From Bradyrhizobium sp. CB1650 (GTDB lineage Bacteria; Pseudomonadota; Alphaproteobacteria; Rhizobiales; Xanthobacteraceae), in the NCBI RefSeq assembly GCF_029761915.1, contig NZ_CP121695.1, positions 124,001 through 188,000 on the forward strand: DNA of 64,000 nt, written 5' to 3'. The translations under genes were made by a program, and so were the position numbers. Shown piece by piece: positions 63,276 through 64,000 of the stretch. The notes under the pieces are model-generated. The model saw only the letters and a program-made list of their open reading frames with translations. It did not search any database and was not told where the DNA came from. Position 1 is the first letter of the stretch. Each line of letters begins with the position of its first letter.

Positions 63276-63686
63276 TTACTCGATCACCCGCGCCCGCAAA
63301 TCAGCATCCGGCACAAAGCACGCGTCGTACCTGCCGAAAATGCGATAGCGATTGCGCGCGACGAGATCGTACACCGCGTTCCGCAGCGGCTTCGGCACGG
63401 CGAACAGCGCGCGCACCCAGCCCCAGCCGGGGAGCAGCGACAACACCGTCAGCGCAGCATCCGACTTCAAAAACACCTCGCCGCCATGGACCACCGCATT
63501 GGTATCGGGATCATCAGGGTCAATCCCGAACGTTCGCGCCAGCCGCGTCCCATAATCCGACTGGATCGGCGTGAAGCGGAAGCGCTTTGCCGTATCGCGC
63601 TGCGCGACAAAGCGGACCCAACGCGAGCAGAAGACACATACGCCGTCGAACAGGATCACGTCGTCGTCGGGCCATTTTGGCATCAT
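63276..63686 (-). CDS. DCC-family (DUF393) thiol-disulfide oxidoreductase-like protein
   Basis: A 136-residue thioredoxin-like protein. The family signature is VILFDGVCVFCSRWVRFV, with the redox CxxC, and the RFTPIQSDYG segment follows. The start could be 63686 or 63683; AGGA spacing allows both. Substrate unknown. The next upstream gene in the same direction is the truncated DoxX-like protein. Confidence 0.9.
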   Translation of the reverse strand: MMPKWPDDDVILFDGVCVFCSRWVRFVAQRDTAKRFRFTPIQSDYGTRLARTFGIDPDDPDTNAVVHGGEVFLKSDAALTVLSLLPGWGWVRALFAVPKPLRNAVYDLVARNRYRIFGRYDACFVPDADLRARVIE

Positions 63687-63742
63687 AATGTCCTTCTTGA
63701 CGCGTTTTCCTCACGCGAACCGGTAATCACTTCGCTCGAACG

Positions 63743-64000
63743 CTATCGATTATCCAGCGTCATGAGCGCCACCAGCATCAGCACGATGGCGGGCCCCGTC
63801 TTCACCAATGCCCCGAGCGGCTCGATCCAGAGATCGGGCGCGAGGATTGCGGAGCCGGCCATGTAACCGAGCGAGGCGATCATGCCGGCGACGAGCCCAA
63901 GCGCAGACGTGCGGCGGAAAGCGATCAGCACGCCGATACTCATGTCCATCAGGCTGGCGCCGACGGTGATGGGATCCACCAGTGCCGACGGGAAGTTGTG
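63743..64000 (-). CDS. DoxX-like membrane domain, C-terminal part (cut by window edge)
   Basis: Only the last 85 residues are present; the frame is open to the right edge. Three hydrophobic segments (ASLMDMSIGVLIAF, ALGLVAGMIASLGYMAGSAIL, GALVKTGPAIVLMLVALM) and the PDLWIEPLGALVKTGP block fit the DoxX-like domain (PF13781) that forms the C-terminus of some SDR-type proteins. The N-terminal SDR part, if present, lies outside. An internal GTG at 63979 is not taken as the start. Confidence 0.7.
   Translation of the reverse strand, partial: HNFPSALVDPITVGASLMDMSIGVLIAFRRTSALGLVAGMIASLGYMAGSAILAPDLWIEPLGALVKTGPAIVLMLVALMTLDNR

Overview
The window is GC-rich alphaproteobacterial chromosome and most resembles Bradyrhizobium. 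Three things point there: an Irr regulator with its haem-binding GCPWHDV motif divergent from a fabA-fabB-fabI cluster; a MatB very like the Rhodopseudomonas enzyme as I remember it; and dense intergenic palindromic repeats of the kind found in Bradyrhizobiaceae. I see no rRNA, tRNA, CRISPR array, transposase, integrase or phage gene. Most of the window is core metabolism, with small accessory islands of exported hypothetical proteins.

Layout. 0-1.6 kb: the 5' end of katG divergent from oxyR (peroxide response). 1.6-2.7 kb: GNAT acetyltransferase and glutathione transferase, translationally coupled. 2.8-6.4 kb: fabA-fabB-fabI (unsaturated fatty acid synthesis) divergent from irr, whose promoter carries three Fur-type hexamers. 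6.5-13.4 kb: SH3-domain protein, 2-hydroxyacid dehydrogenase, a LysR/aldo-keto reductase divergent pair, a MoeB-like protein, small exported proteins and a zincin. 13.5-24.7 kb: leuD, asd and leuB (branched-chain and aspartate-family amino acids), a DXD glycosyltransferase, carbonic anhydrase, a CitE-like lyase and an MFS transporter. Inside this stretch, 15.3-16.8 kb holds two genes of unknown role, each behind a FixK2-type box.

24.8-31.8 kb: a Tat-exported molybdoenzyme with a b-type cytochrome, a fasciclin protein, an SDR, matB, a DUF3658-like protein, a TauE exporter and a truncated LysR gene. 32.2-35.6 kb: sdhCDAB. 35.8-41.3 kb: hybrid histidine kinase, BacA/YddA-type ABC transporter, FkbM methyltransferase, VOC protein. 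41.4-44.1 kb: a Pro/Ala-rich OmpA-family protein with an 87-bp tandem repeat. 44.2-51.3 kb: argG, a PAP2 phosphatase, rlmN, an IalB-like protein, a dienoyl-CoA-reductase-like SDR and a quinone oxidoreductase. 51.7-56.4 kb: two TAXI-type binding proteins, a Sel1-like membrane protein, a YkvA protein and phhB. 56.7-64 kb: PhoD-like phosphatase, a single-domain response regulator divergent from a Crp/Fnr regulator, typA, a flavin amine oxidase, a DCC protein and a truncated DoxX-like membrane protein at the right edge.

Most intergenic gaps hold one of about six families of palindromic repeats. Several unrelated genes end in near-identical terminators built on ATGGCCGGG/CCCGGCCAT. Most calls rest on motifs and remembered families; no database search was run.
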